A stretch of 64,000 nucleotides of DNA from Hyphomicrobiales bacterium (GTDB taxonomy: Bacteria > Pseudomonadota > Alphaproteobacteria > Rhizobiales > Rhizobiaceae). Where the stretch lies: positions 490,812 through 554,811 of the forward strand of contig UBQW01000010.1 of assembly GCA_900467745.1 (NCBI GenBank), in the 5' to 3' direction. Each line of letters starts with the position of its first letter. The first letter of the stretch is position 1. The position numbers and the translations under genes were made by a program. This document shows, piece after piece, positions 25,789 through 34,134 of the stretch. The notes beneath the pieces are model-generated. The model was given only the letters and a program-made list of their open reading frames with translations, ran no database searches and had not been told where the DNA came from.

Positions 25789-25955
25789 GGCCAATTCCTC
25801 TCGTTGGTTCGCGCGCTTATTAGGCTCTTTGCCGGGGATTTCGAAGCACAATCCTCAATACGGGCGACAGCGCGCTCATGTCACGAGTAGGTAGCGGGGC
25901 ATTCGCTTGCCACATCCACGGCAGGCGAGTGTACCACATGATAACAGTGGAACCG

Positions 25956-26180
25956 TCAGTTGGGATCGAGGTTCTTCATGCTGCGGCGCTTGTGTCGCAG
26001 TTCAACGATCTGGCGCATCTGTGCCAGCCTAAGTTCCAGCGCTGTCCTGTCCATCGAAGGGGGCAGCTTGCTGAGTTCATCCGCAAGGATATCAATCTCC
26101 TTGAGGAGGAACGGTAGATCGAAACCTTCATGTTCCATGTTTTCCGCCATGCCATTCATGCAAGCGATTCTTGCCTGCAT
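25956..26180 (-). CDS. Small hypothetical protein, helical
   Basis: A frame of about 74 residues, mostly helical and charged, with FDLPFLLKEIDILADELSKL followed by RTALELRLAQMRQIVELRHKRRS, which may form a short coiled coil. The start is uncertain: ATG at 26180, 26159 or 26150 are all possible, and a TATAGT promoter-like sequence upstream (around 26245) argues against the longer frame. It has no signal peptide. Function unknown. Confidence 0.45.
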   Translation of the reverse strand: MQARIACMNGMAENMEHEGFDLPFLLKEIDILADELSKLPPSMDRTALELRLAQMRQIVELRHKRRSMKNLDPN

Positions 26181-26413
26181 CGATTTACATGCTTCGCTGT
26201 CACGGCTAGACGAGTCTCGTTCAACGTTCTTAATATCCAATAAACTATAGCCAGTAGCGTGCCGAAATGACACCGCGCCGTGCCAAGAGAGCACGAACGC
26301 TCACGTTTTCCTACCCGGCACTTGGTCCGTGTTGATTAACGCGTTCGAGCGGCCGATGTTTTCGACCGCTCTATGGCATGTTCGGATTGTGAAGGGCCCA
26401 GTCGGTCCCGGCC

Positions 26414-28189
26414 CTAGTAGACGTCGCGAACGTATCGCTTCTGTCGCTTCAATTCGTTGACGTAGGTCGTCGCGGCATCAGCGGAATGGCCGCCGTGGAC
26501 GGCAATGATGTCGTGCAGGGCGTGATCCACGTCGCGCGCCATTCTGGTTGCATCGCCGCAAACATAGAAGTGCCCGCCCTCTTCCAGCCACGCGTAGAGC
26601 GCCTTGCCGTTCTCGCGCATGCGGGTCTGCACGTAGATCTTTTCCTGCTGGTCGCGGGAAAAGGCCAGATCGAGCCGCGTCAGCAGCCCGGCGCTGCTCA
26701 TCGCAGCAAGCTCCTCTTCGTAGATGAAATCGTCCGCCCGGTGTTGGTCGCCGAAGAATAGCCAGTTCCGACCCGTCGCGCCGCACGCTAGCCGCTCCTG
26801 CATGAAGGCCCGGAACGGCGCGATGCCAGTGCCGGGGCCGACCATGATAACAGGGGTAGAATCATCCGAGGGAACGCGGAATGCCTTGTTCTGCGACACG
26901 AAGATGCCGGCTAGATCGCCTTCTGTTCGATCCGCCAGATAGGTCGAGCAGACTCCGCCATGCTCGCGGCCGTTGGTGGTGTAGCGCACGCTGGCAACGG
27001 TCAGGTGCACGCGTCCCTCGGCAGCAAGCGGGCTCGAGGAGATCGAGTAGGCGCGGTGCTGCAGCGGCTTCAGCACACCGACGAAATCGGCGGCGCTCAT
27101 CGCGTTCTCGGGGAGCAATTGCAGGAGGTCGAGACTGTCCTTGCCCCACAGCCAGTTCTCCAGCGCTTGCCTGTCCCCATAGCGCAGGATATGGCTGAGC
27201 TCTTCGTGGCTGGCGCGCCTTTCGATCTCCGCGATCAGCTCGCGCGAAGGCGTGGAAATCTCGAAGCTGGTCGTCAACTCTCGGCCCAGGGGCTGGGCGA
27301 GGCCGGGAACGGCCGCTTCCGCGTCGGCACCCAAGCGCTCCAGAATGGCCGAAACAAGGGCCGGATTGTTTACTGGCATGACGCCCAGCGCATCGCCAGC
27401 TTCGTAAACCAATCCGCTATCGCCAAGATCGAACTCGAAATGCCGGATCTCCTTTGCGGATCGGGCGCCCGAAAGCAACCGGTTCACAGCAAGGGTCGCG
27501 GGATAGGGCGACTTCCTGTTCCATTGCGACTTCTCGCGGACAGGCAGGGCCGTCGCTTCGGCCAGTTCCGCCGGCTCTGCGGCTCCACCGTCGATCGCTG
27601 CTGCGACCGGCAGGGTCTCGCCCACCCAGGCCGATGCGGCATCCTCGTAATCCACGTCGCAATCCAGGCGGTCCGCCATCCGGCGGGCGCCGAGCTGCTC
27701 CAGCCGGGTGTCGATCAGCTTTCCCGCCTGGCAGAAGCCATCATAGCCGGTGTCGCCGAGCGCCAGCACGCCGAAGTTCATGGCTTCAAGCCTGGGAGCG
27801 CTGTCGGCCGAAAGCGCCTCCCAGAAGAGTTGCGCATTATCAGGCATCTCGCCTTCGCCATAGGTGGAGACAACCACAACAACCCGCTTCATCGTTGCGA
27901 AGCGAGCCATGTCGATATCGTCGAGCGCCTCGACCACCGGCTGCATCCCGGCGGCCCGGGCAGCAGCCGCCGCATCCATGGCGACACCCTCGGCATTTCC
28001 GGTCTGCGTGCCATAGAGGATATGCAGTGGGCTTGATGCCTGCTGCTGCGGCGCTGTCGCTACGGCGTTGCTGCCGTCACCATCCATTGCCAGGCGAGAG
28101 TGGAGGCCAGCCAGGAAGCCGGAAAGCCAAGCGCGCTGGTCGCCATTGAAGGGGGCGTCTGCGGGGATATAGGGCACTTTCATCGTCAC
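26414..28189 (-). CDS. CysJ-like diflavin reductase (NADPH, FAD, FMN)
   Basis: A 591-residue cytoplasmic flavoprotein with the layout of the sulfite reductase alpha subunit. It has an N-terminal APFNGDQRAWLSGFLAGL, a flavodoxin domain with LYGTQTGNAEG and STYGEGEMPDN (about 57-200), an FAD domain with RAYSISSSP (near 383) and an NADPH domain with VGPGTGIAPFRAFMQER, ending RYVRDVY as in CysJ. The GTG start overlaps the gltB-like stop as GTGA; an ATG two codons later is also possible. No cysI gene for a sulfite reductase beta subunit is nearby. Its tight coupling to the glutamate synthase-like gene suggests that it passes NADPH electrons to that protein. The reductase family is sure; the partner is inferred. 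Confidence 0.85.
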   Translation of the reverse strand: MTMKVPYIPADAPFNGDQRAWLSGFLAGLHSRLAMDGDGSNAVATAPQQQASSPLHILYGTQTGNAEGVAMDAAAAARAAGMQPVVEALDDIDMARFATMKRVVVVVSTYGEGEMPDNAQLFWEALSADSAPRLEAMNFGVLALGDTGYDGFCQAGKLIDTRLEQLGARRMADRLDCDVDYEDAASAWVGETLPVAAAIDGGAAEPAELAEATALPVREKSQWNRKSPYPATLAVNRLLSGARSAKEIRHFEFDLGDSGLVYEAGDALGVMPVNNPALVSAILERLGADAEAAVPGLAQPLGRELTTSFEISTPSRELIAEIERRASHEELSHILRYGDRQALENWLWGKDSLDLLQLLPENAMSAADFVGVLKPLQHRAYSISSSPLAAEGRVHLTVASVRYTTNGREHGGVCSTYLADRTEGDLAGIFVSQNKAFRVPSDDSTPVIMVGPGTGIAPFRAFMQERLACGATGRNWLFFGDQHRADDFIYEEELAAMSSAGLLTRLDLAFSRDQQEKIYVQTRMRENGKALYAWLEEGGHFYVCGDATRMARDVDHALHDIIAVHGGHSADAATTYVNELKRQKRYVRDVY

Positions 28190-31100
28190 ACTCGGCTGGT
28201 TCTGGCAGATGTCGTCAGGTCGGAGACGGCGCGTTTGGCGAACAGCTCCTCGAAGCTCGGCAGGCGGCCGATCCTGTCGATGTTGCGGGCGTGCTGGTGG
28301 ATGATCCAGCCGTAGGTGCCGGGGCTATCCATCGACAGGATGTTGCGGCGCGCCAGCGCCTCCTTGTAGTCGGCGAGCCGCTTGGCGGCGATCATCACCG
28401 CCAGCTGCTCGTCGCTGTGGCTATCGATAGCGTCGCGCGCGTGCCGCATCAGCTTGCTCATCAGCGCGAAATCCTCCGTCAGGATGAGGTTTCGCACAGC
28501 CTTCTCTACGGCTGGCTCGGATGGGCCGAGTGCGTTGGGCACACGCGCCATCGCCAGCCCCTGCGCCATGGAAAGCACGGTGTAATTGTTGAGAAGCGCG
28601 AACATTTCGTCCGTGTCAGTCTCCCCGTAGCCGGGCACGCGGCCATTGAGCACCGGCTTGCGGTCGCGATAGGCCAGCTTGAACTTGCGGACCTGATGGG
28701 CTGCGAGCGCCGAGGCCAGTTCCTCGATCAGCTCCTTACGCGGCTTGGCCTTCAAGATCGCATCGCTGTCCTGATAGAGCAGCAGCGCCCGTGGCATGCC
28801 ATAGACGAAATTGTGCTGTTCGCTCTCCCAGTTCTCCAGGAGCCAGCGCGCCTTGGACGAGCCGGTCGCAGTCAGGTGCCAGGTGAGCAGCATGTGCACG
28901 GCTTGGCTATGGATTGCCGCTTCGTCGCCGCCGTCGGAGATCGAGCCGAGCAGGATCGAGTCGTGGCTGACCTTTTTCGGCAGATCGCCATAGGGGTCGT
29001 ACTGATAGACGAAACCGCCGCTCATGCCGTTTCCGAAGCCCTTGCCGAAGCTTCCAAGGTTGAGAACCGCGCCATTCGTCATGTATTCGCAGCAGAAGTC
29101 GCCGACGCCCTCGATGACAGCTGTCGCGCCGGAATTGCGGACGGCAAAACGGTCCCCCGTCTGGCCCTCCACGAAGGTGCGGCCGCCGGTGGCGCCGAAG
29201 AGCGCGAAGTTGCCGATCAACACGTTGCCGCCCGCCTCGTCGGAGCCGCCGCCCGGCGACTTGACGACGATGGTGCCACCGCAGGCACTCTTGCCAACGC
29301 CGTCATTGCAGGTGCCGGTATGGGTGAGCACCATGCCGTCATTGCAGAACGCGCCGTAGGATTGCCCGGCCGAACCCGAGGTCGCGATATTGACCGATCC
29401 GGGCTCGAGGAACCGGCGGCCGCGCTCGTCCCGGCGAACGGCCGGCAGGGTGGCTGCCGTGGCGGCATCGATCTCGTAGTTCAGCATCCGCTCGATATCG
29501 ACCGCCAGCTGCCCGCCGACGCTCTTGTTGCAGTTGTTGAGGAAGCGGTTGCCGCCGAGTTCGACGGTCGCCTTGCCGTTTTCGATCAACGCCGACTGCA
29601 CGAGCTCGAGGAAGCCATCATCGACGGCGTAGTCCTTCTCCATATAGACGGGGTCGGTAATCTTCACCTCCTCGACCACGCAAAGCATCGCGCGGAGGTC
29701 AAGCTGCCCGACGCTCGACGGGTGATCGAGGAGATGAAGTAGGTCGGAACGCCCGCGCGCCTGGCGCAGCGACGGCAGGCCGAGCGATGCCAAGAGCTCG
29801 CGGGTCTCGTGGGCGATGTTGAGCAGATACTGCGCAAGCGCCCTCGGATCGCCGTTGAAGACCTCCTGGTTGGTGGTCAGCCCGGCCGGGCACTTGATGT
29901 TGCAGTTCTTCGCCATGACGCACTTCAGCATCATCAGCGCGGTGGTGCCGAACTCGAAGCTGTCGCCTCCAAGCAAAGCAGACTTGATGACGTCGCTGGC
30001 CGTCTGGTGCGCGCCCGAGCAACGCAGCGTGACCTTTTCGCGCAAGCCATTGGCGCAAAGCGCCTGGTGAACCTCGGCGATGCCGATCTCGGCGGCGCGT
30101 CCGGTGTATTTCAGGCTGGTGACGGCAGCGGCACCCGTGCCGCCGGTATTGCCGGCGACATTGATGACGTCGGCGCCTGCCTTGGCGACGCCGACGGCGA
30201 TCGTGCCGATCCCTTCCGACGAGACGAGCTTGACGACAACACGCACGCGCGCCGCCTTCGCATCATGGATGAGTTGCGCCAGATCCTCGATCGAATAGGT
30301 GTCGTGATGAGGGGGAGGCGAGACGAGCTCGACGCCGGGCGTGCCGCCACGGGCGGCCGCGATCTCAACGGTCACCTTGGGCGAGGGCAGCTGGCCGCCT
30401 TCGCCGGGCTTGGCCCCCTGGCCGATCTTGATCTCGATCTCCTCCAGCATCGGATCGGCGAGATAACCCGCCCATATGCCGAAGCGCCCTGAGGCGAACT
30501 GCTTGATCTTGGACGCGCGGATCGTGCCGTAGCGCGACAGATGCTCACCGCCTTCGCCGGAGTTTGACATGCCGCCTGCCATGTTGGTGCCGTGGGCGAC
30601 CGCTTCATGAGCGGCGGCCACGAGCGCGCCGTGGCTCATGGCGCCCGAGGCAAGCAGCGGCGTGATCTCGCTCGCGTTCTGCACGTCGCAAAGCGGAATG
30701 CTGGCGGGCGCGGTGCGCAGCAGCGAGAGGTAGTCGCGGGCTTGTCCTGTCGCCTGTACGGCAAGAGCGCCGGCTTCCAGCCAGTGGCCGACGATGTCGC
30801 TTTCGAAGCGCATCACCAGCGATTGTGCAAGCGCAGAAAGCAGCGTCAGCTGGCCGCCATTGGAGGCGGTCAATCGCAGCCGGAACTCGTCGTTACCGGC
30901 CCGTTCGCAGGCAAGGCCGCGCACCATGAAGGCGTTGTTCCCAATGCGGGAAAATCGGCCCATCTCGCGCCTGAAATCCTCGGCATTGCTGCAAAAGCTG
31001 ACATCGGCGGGCAGATCCAGCACATCTCGCAATGCCGCTGGGCGCCTCATGCGCTCTTCCATCATCATGCGGGCGAAGGCGCGGTAGCCGGGCGTGATCT

Positions 31101-33696
31101 CGAAGCGGTCGATCGCCTCGGGTGTCAGCTTTTCGAAGCTGGTGCTGTAATAGGCGGCATCGTTGAGGCCGAAGGCATCTTCCAGCCGGTTGAGCGGCAG
31201 GAGCCGAAAGAATTCGGACTGGTCGGTGTCGCTGGCCATCCGCTCGAAATTAATCTTCTCCTCGGTCATGTCGACGAACCCACGCACCGCGGTCGTGCCG
31301 TAGGAGTGACCGGCGCCCTCGGCGCGCTCCTTGAAGAGACCGAGCAGCGGGATAGCGTTTTCACCGGTGACTGTGAGCGCCCGCATGTGCCAGTCGCACA
31401 CCGCCTGAGCGATGACGGTGAAGTTCACGCCACCAACAGGGGTCCTCACATTCGGGAAATAGCGGCGCAGCACGGGATCGTTGGTGTCGAGGAAGTTGGG
31501 CTCGAAGAATTCACCGGCGATGTAGCTTTCGGCCGTGCACAGACCAACCTTGCCCATCGTCTTCATCAGCGACTTTCCCGCCGCCTTGGCGAAGCGCTTG
31601 AACGCTTTGTCGGCGTCGGCGCCGAACTTCTCCTCGGCCCGGAACTGAACGCCGAGCGGATAAACGGCGGAGGCACCGAAGCCAAGCGCAGCGGCAATAT
31701 GATGAGACGAGGAGATCTGGCCGCTCTCTGCGATGATAGAGACCCGCAGGCGAAGGCCGGTCTCGATCAGGCGCTGGTTAAGCGCGGAGATGACGATGAT
31801 CATCGGCAGGGCCGCGCGGTCGCGCGCCACATGGCGATCGGTGACGACGGCGATGCCGCCCTCTTCGGCCGCGAAGGCCTCCACCGCGTCGCACAACCTG
31901 GAGATCGCGTCCTCCAGCGCCTGCTCGTTGGCCTTGGGATCGCCGGCAACGGGCGTGTAGAGCATCTCGAAGCGGCGCAACGGCGTCTCGCTCTGCTCGC
32001 GGATCTTCAGCATGTCGAGATGGGTGAGGATCGGCGAGCGCACGACGATCTGCCGGGCGGCTTTGGCACCGATGTTCGGCTTGGCGCCAAGTGCGACGCG
32101 CAGGGTCATGCCGTCGGCTTCGCGGATGCTGTCGAGCGGCGGGTTGGTGACCTGGGCAAAGCGCTGCGAGAAATACTTGGCGACGCCGCCTTCCTGGTCG
32201 GAAAGGGCGTTGATCGCATTGCCGTAGCCCATTGCCGAGATCTTCTCGGCGCCCGTCGCCAGCATCGGATCCATCAGAAACTTGAAGCTTTCCTGATTGT
32301 CCGAATAGGCGACGTAGCGCTGATGACGCTCCAGATCGCCATTGTAGCGGAGCGGGGATCCCTGCTGGTCGGCCGGTATTTCGGTCAGGTCCTCAAGGCG
32401 GATGCGGGCCTCGGTGAGAAGCGTTTTGTAGTCGCGCTGCGCCGCTAGCATCTCGAGCGCTTCCGATGTCGAGAAGGATCGGCCGGCCGCGTGGTCGAAG
32501 TACAGCATGCCGCCGGCCTCGATCCGGCCACGCCGGAGAACAGTCTCGGGCGGAAAGGCGATCTGGCCCGCTTCAGACATGACGCAGAGATATTCGGATG
32601 TCTCGACGGTGCGCAGTGGCCGCAGGCCGAGCCGATCGAGCCTGGCGCCGACGATCGTGCCGTTGCCGAAGATCAACGCGGCCGGGCCGTCGTTCTTCTC
32701 CTCGTATAGCGAGAAATACTCGAACATTGCCCTGACGTCCTTAGACAGCGTGTCGTCGTTCTCCCAGGCCGGTGGCATCATTGAGACGACGGCGGTGACG
32801 AGGTCGAGGCCGTCTTCCATGACGCGGCTCTGCAGGGTCTGATCGAGACGGCAGCTGTCTGATTGGCCCTTCGGGCGGATGATCGCTGAATTGCGGGCGA
32901 GCGCGATCGCAGCCTCGGAGAGGCGGTTCTTCTTGTCGGTATTCAGTTCGCCATTATGGGCCATCAGCCGGAAGGGCTGGGCCATGGACGGGTGCGGGTC
33001 GGTGTTGGTGGAAAAGCGTGTGTGGAAATACATGGTGTGGATTTCGTGCGCGGGATCCACGAGGTCGCGGAAGTAGGGCAGAACTTCGTTGGAGTTCAGC
33101 CGACCCTTGAAGACCTGGGTGCGGGCGCTGAGCGACAGGGGATAAAAGCCGGCCAGAGCCGGATCGGTATAGGCAACGGCTTCGATGGCAAGCAGTGCCT
33201 TGTGGATGCGCCAGTCGAATTCGGCCGGCGTCTTCGCCGTCTTAGGAGCTGCGAACACCCATTGGCGGATCGGCAGCTGGTAGCGCATGGCGATCGGGCG
33301 GATCGCGTCATTGTCAACAGGTACGTCTCGAACGAGAAGCACGGGTAAGCCCTCATCGGCCAACGCCGCCCCGATGATATCGGCCGCGCGCTGGTGCTCA
33401 TTCGGGTTATTTGGGAGGAAGAAGTTGCCGACGCCGAAACGACCGGCTGCGAGATCCTGCTTGCCGGTGAGGCCGCGGAAGAAGGAGAGGGAGAGATCAA
33501 CAGAGATGCCGGCGCCATCGCCGACGCCCTCCGCCGACATGCCGCCACGATGCGGGACGGCGCAGAGCGCCTCGTGGCCCCTCTTCAGCACGTCGTGGGT
33601 CTGAACGCCGTCCTTGCGGGTAATGAAGCCGACACCACAGCTGCTCTTGTCTTCACTGATGTCGTAGAGGCCAGTAACCCGATCTTGTGCGCTCAT
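28186..33696 (-). CDS. Divergent glutamate synthase large-subunit-like protein
   Basis: An 1836-residue protein built like GltB: a class II glutamine amidotransferase domain with nucleophile Cys20 (DKSSCGVGF, so a 19-residue propeptide), a central domain, an FMN domain with SNSGEGGEHLSRYG and QGAKPGEGGQLP, and a GXGXG beta-helix (GGNVLIGNFALFGATGGRTFVEG). It differs from usual GltB (about 1500-1575 residues) in four visible ways: an insert of roughly 95 residues before the FMN domain (about 896-995), Met1043 where GltB has Lys in GGKSNTGEGG, a [3Fe-4S]-type motif spaced Cys1259-x5-Cys1265-x3-Cys1269 instead of x5/x4, and about 195 extra C-terminal residues. GltD is absent; a diflavin reductase overlaps its 3' end. 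GGGAGACGGGCAG precedes the ATG. It probably transfers glutamine amide nitrogen, but the acceptor may not be 2-oxoglutarate. Confidence 0.85.
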   Translation of the reverse strand: MSAQDRVTGLYDISEDKSSCGVGFITRKDGVQTHDVLKRGHEALCAVPHRGGMSAEGVGDGAGISVDLSLSFFRGLTGKQDLAAGRFGVGNFFLPNNPNEHQRAADIIGAALADEGLPVLLVRDVPVDNDAIRPIAMRYQLPIRQWVFAAPKTAKTPAEFDWRIHKALLAIEAVAYTDPALAGFYPLSLSARTQVFKGRLNSNEVLPYFRDLVDPAHEIHTMYFHTRFSTNTDPHPSMAQPFRLMAHNGELNTDKKNRLSEAAIALARNSAIIRPKGQSDSCRLDQTLQSRVMEDGLDLVTAVVSMMPPAWENDDTLSKDVRAMFEYFSLYEEKNDGPAALIFGNGTIVGARLDRLGLRPLRTVETSEYLCVMSEAGQIAFPPETVLRRGRIEAGGMLYFDHAAGRSFSTSEALEMLAAQRDYKTLLTEARIRLEDLTEIPADQQGSPLRYNGDLERHQRYVAYSDNQESFKFLMDPMLATGAEKISAMGYGNAINALSDQEGGVAKYFSQRFAQVTNPPLDSIREADGMTLRVALGAKPNIGAKAARQIVVRSPILTHLDMLKIREQSETPLRRFEMLYTPVAGDPKANEQALEDAISRLCDAVEAFAAEEGGIAVVTDRHVARDRAALPMIIVISALNQRLIETGLRLRVSIIAESGQISSSHHIAAALGFGASAVYPLGVQFRAEEKFGADADKAFKRFAKAAGKSLMKTMGKVGLCTAESYIAGEFFEPNFLDTNDPVLRRYFPNVRTPVGGVNFTVIAQAVCDWHMRALTVTGENAIPLLGLFKERAEGAGHSYGTTAVRGFVDMTEEKINFERMASDTDQSEFFRLLPLNRLEDAFGLNDAAYYSTSFEKLTPEAIDRFEITPGYRAFARMMMEERMRRPAALRDVLDLPADVSFCSNAEDFRREMGRFSRIGNNAFMVRGLACERAGNDEFRLRLTASNGGQLTLLSALAQSLVMRFESDIVGHWLEAGALAVQATGQARDYLSLLRTAPASIPLCDVQNASEITPLLASGAMSHGALVAAAHEAVAHGTNMAGGMSNSGEGGEHLSRYGTIRASKIKQFASGRFGIWAGYLADPMLEEIEIKIGQGAKPGEGGQLPSPKVTVEIAAARGGTPGVELVSPPPHHDTYSIEDLAQLIHDAKAARVRVVVKLVSSEGIGTIAVGVAKAGADVINVAGNTGGTGAAAVTSLKYTGRAAEIGIAEVHQALCANGLREKVTLRCSGAHQTASDVIKSALLGGDSFEFGTTALMMLKCVMAKNCNIKCPAGLTTNQEVFNGDPRALAQYLLNIAHETRELLASLGLPSLRQARGRSDLLHLLDHPSSVGQLDLRAMLCVVEEVKITDPVYMEKDYAVDDGFLELVQSALIENGKATVELGGNRFLNNCNKSVGGQLAVDIERMLNYEIDAATAATLPAVRRDERGRRFLEPGSVNIATSGSAGQSYGAFCNDGMVLTHTGTCNDGVGKSACGGTIVVKSPGGGSDEAGGNVLIGNFALFGATGGRTFVEGQTGDRFAVRNSGATAVIEGVGDFCCEYMTNGAVLNLGSFGKGFGNGMSGGFVYQYDPYGDLPKKVSHDSILLGSISDGGDEAAIHSQAVHMLLTWHLTATGSSKARWLLENWESEQHNFVYGMPRALLLYQDSDAILKAKPRKELIEELASALAAHQVRKFKLAYRDRKPVLNGRVPGYGETDTDEMFALLNNYTVLSMAQGLAMARVPNALGPSEPAVEKAVRNLILTEDFALMSKLMRHARDAIDSHSDEQLAVMIAAKRLADYKEALARRNILSMDSPGTYGWIIHQHARNIDRIGRLPSFEELFAKRAVSDLTTSARTSRV

Positions 33697-34035
33697 CTGC
33701 CCGTCTCCCTTGGTCGCGCCTTGGCGCGTGTCGTTTCAGTCCCGCAGGCGGAGCCGCAGGTGACCTGGCACGCTCCTCCGCTGGCGATTTAAAGGCGTTT
33801 TTTATTGGCGGTATGCGTGGACGCACGCGTGGCGGCCGGCTGCGCAATCGCTGCCGTGAGGACCGTCACTTTGCTATTGCCGCGTGCTGTCATCGTCAAA
33901 ATCGACCCACGTAACGGTCGCCGATGGCTGACCTCTCATTACGTCAGCATTGCTTACTTATCTTGATCATCGGAGTCAAGTTTGACTCCGACATGGGCGT
34001 GATTTTCCTCACGGCCTGCCTGCGGCACCAGCAGG
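33697..34035. other. Intergenic region upstream of the gltB-like gene
   Basis: This carries the promoter and leader of the minus-strand gltB-like operon. The leader is GC-rich with a repeated CCGCAGG unit near 33743-33761. A perfect palindrome lies at 33970-33991. I see no sigma-54 site and no gene I can support; a plus-strand 69-codon frame at 33924 looks random. Confidence 0.5.
33970..33991. promoter_or_regulatory. 22-bp perfect palindrome, operator candidate
   Basis: Arms TCGGAGTCAA and TTGACTCCGA are separated by GT. It lies about 275 bases upstream of the gltB-like start and 53 bases past the terminator of the thi operon. No T run follows it, so it looks like a protein-binding site rather than a terminator. 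Confidence 0.5.
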
Positions 34036-34076
34036 TGAAACAAAAAGAAGCGACGTTTCAAAAACGCCGCCTCTTT
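34036..34076 (-). terminator. Rho-independent terminator of the thi operon
   Basis: Read on the minus strand, AAAGAGGCGGCGTTT pairs with AAACGTCGCTTCTTT through G-U wobbles around a TTG loop and is followed by TTTTTGTTTC. On the plus strand the same positions are A-C mismatches, so the terminator works only for the minus strand. It lies 59 bases after the thiY stop. Confidence 0.8.
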
Positions 34077-34134
34077 CTATACAGTGAAGGTTCTGCCGCG
34101 AGATCTCGCGAAAGCCTTCTGGTCGATTTCTAAA

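Noticed and set aside
26414..28189. Assignment of the diflavin reductase as CysJ of sulfite reductase
   Set aside because: No cysI is present in the window, and the gene overlaps the gltB-like gene; the sulfate importer lies several kilobases away on the other strand. The reductase fold is kept but not the sulfite reductase role.
30592..32448. A 618-codon plus-strand frame opposite the gltB-like gene
   Set aside because: Shadow of a conserved coding sequence; no recognisable motifs.
33924..34133. A 69-codon plus-strand frame
   Set aside because: It crosses the thi terminator and the palindrome and has no ribosome site.
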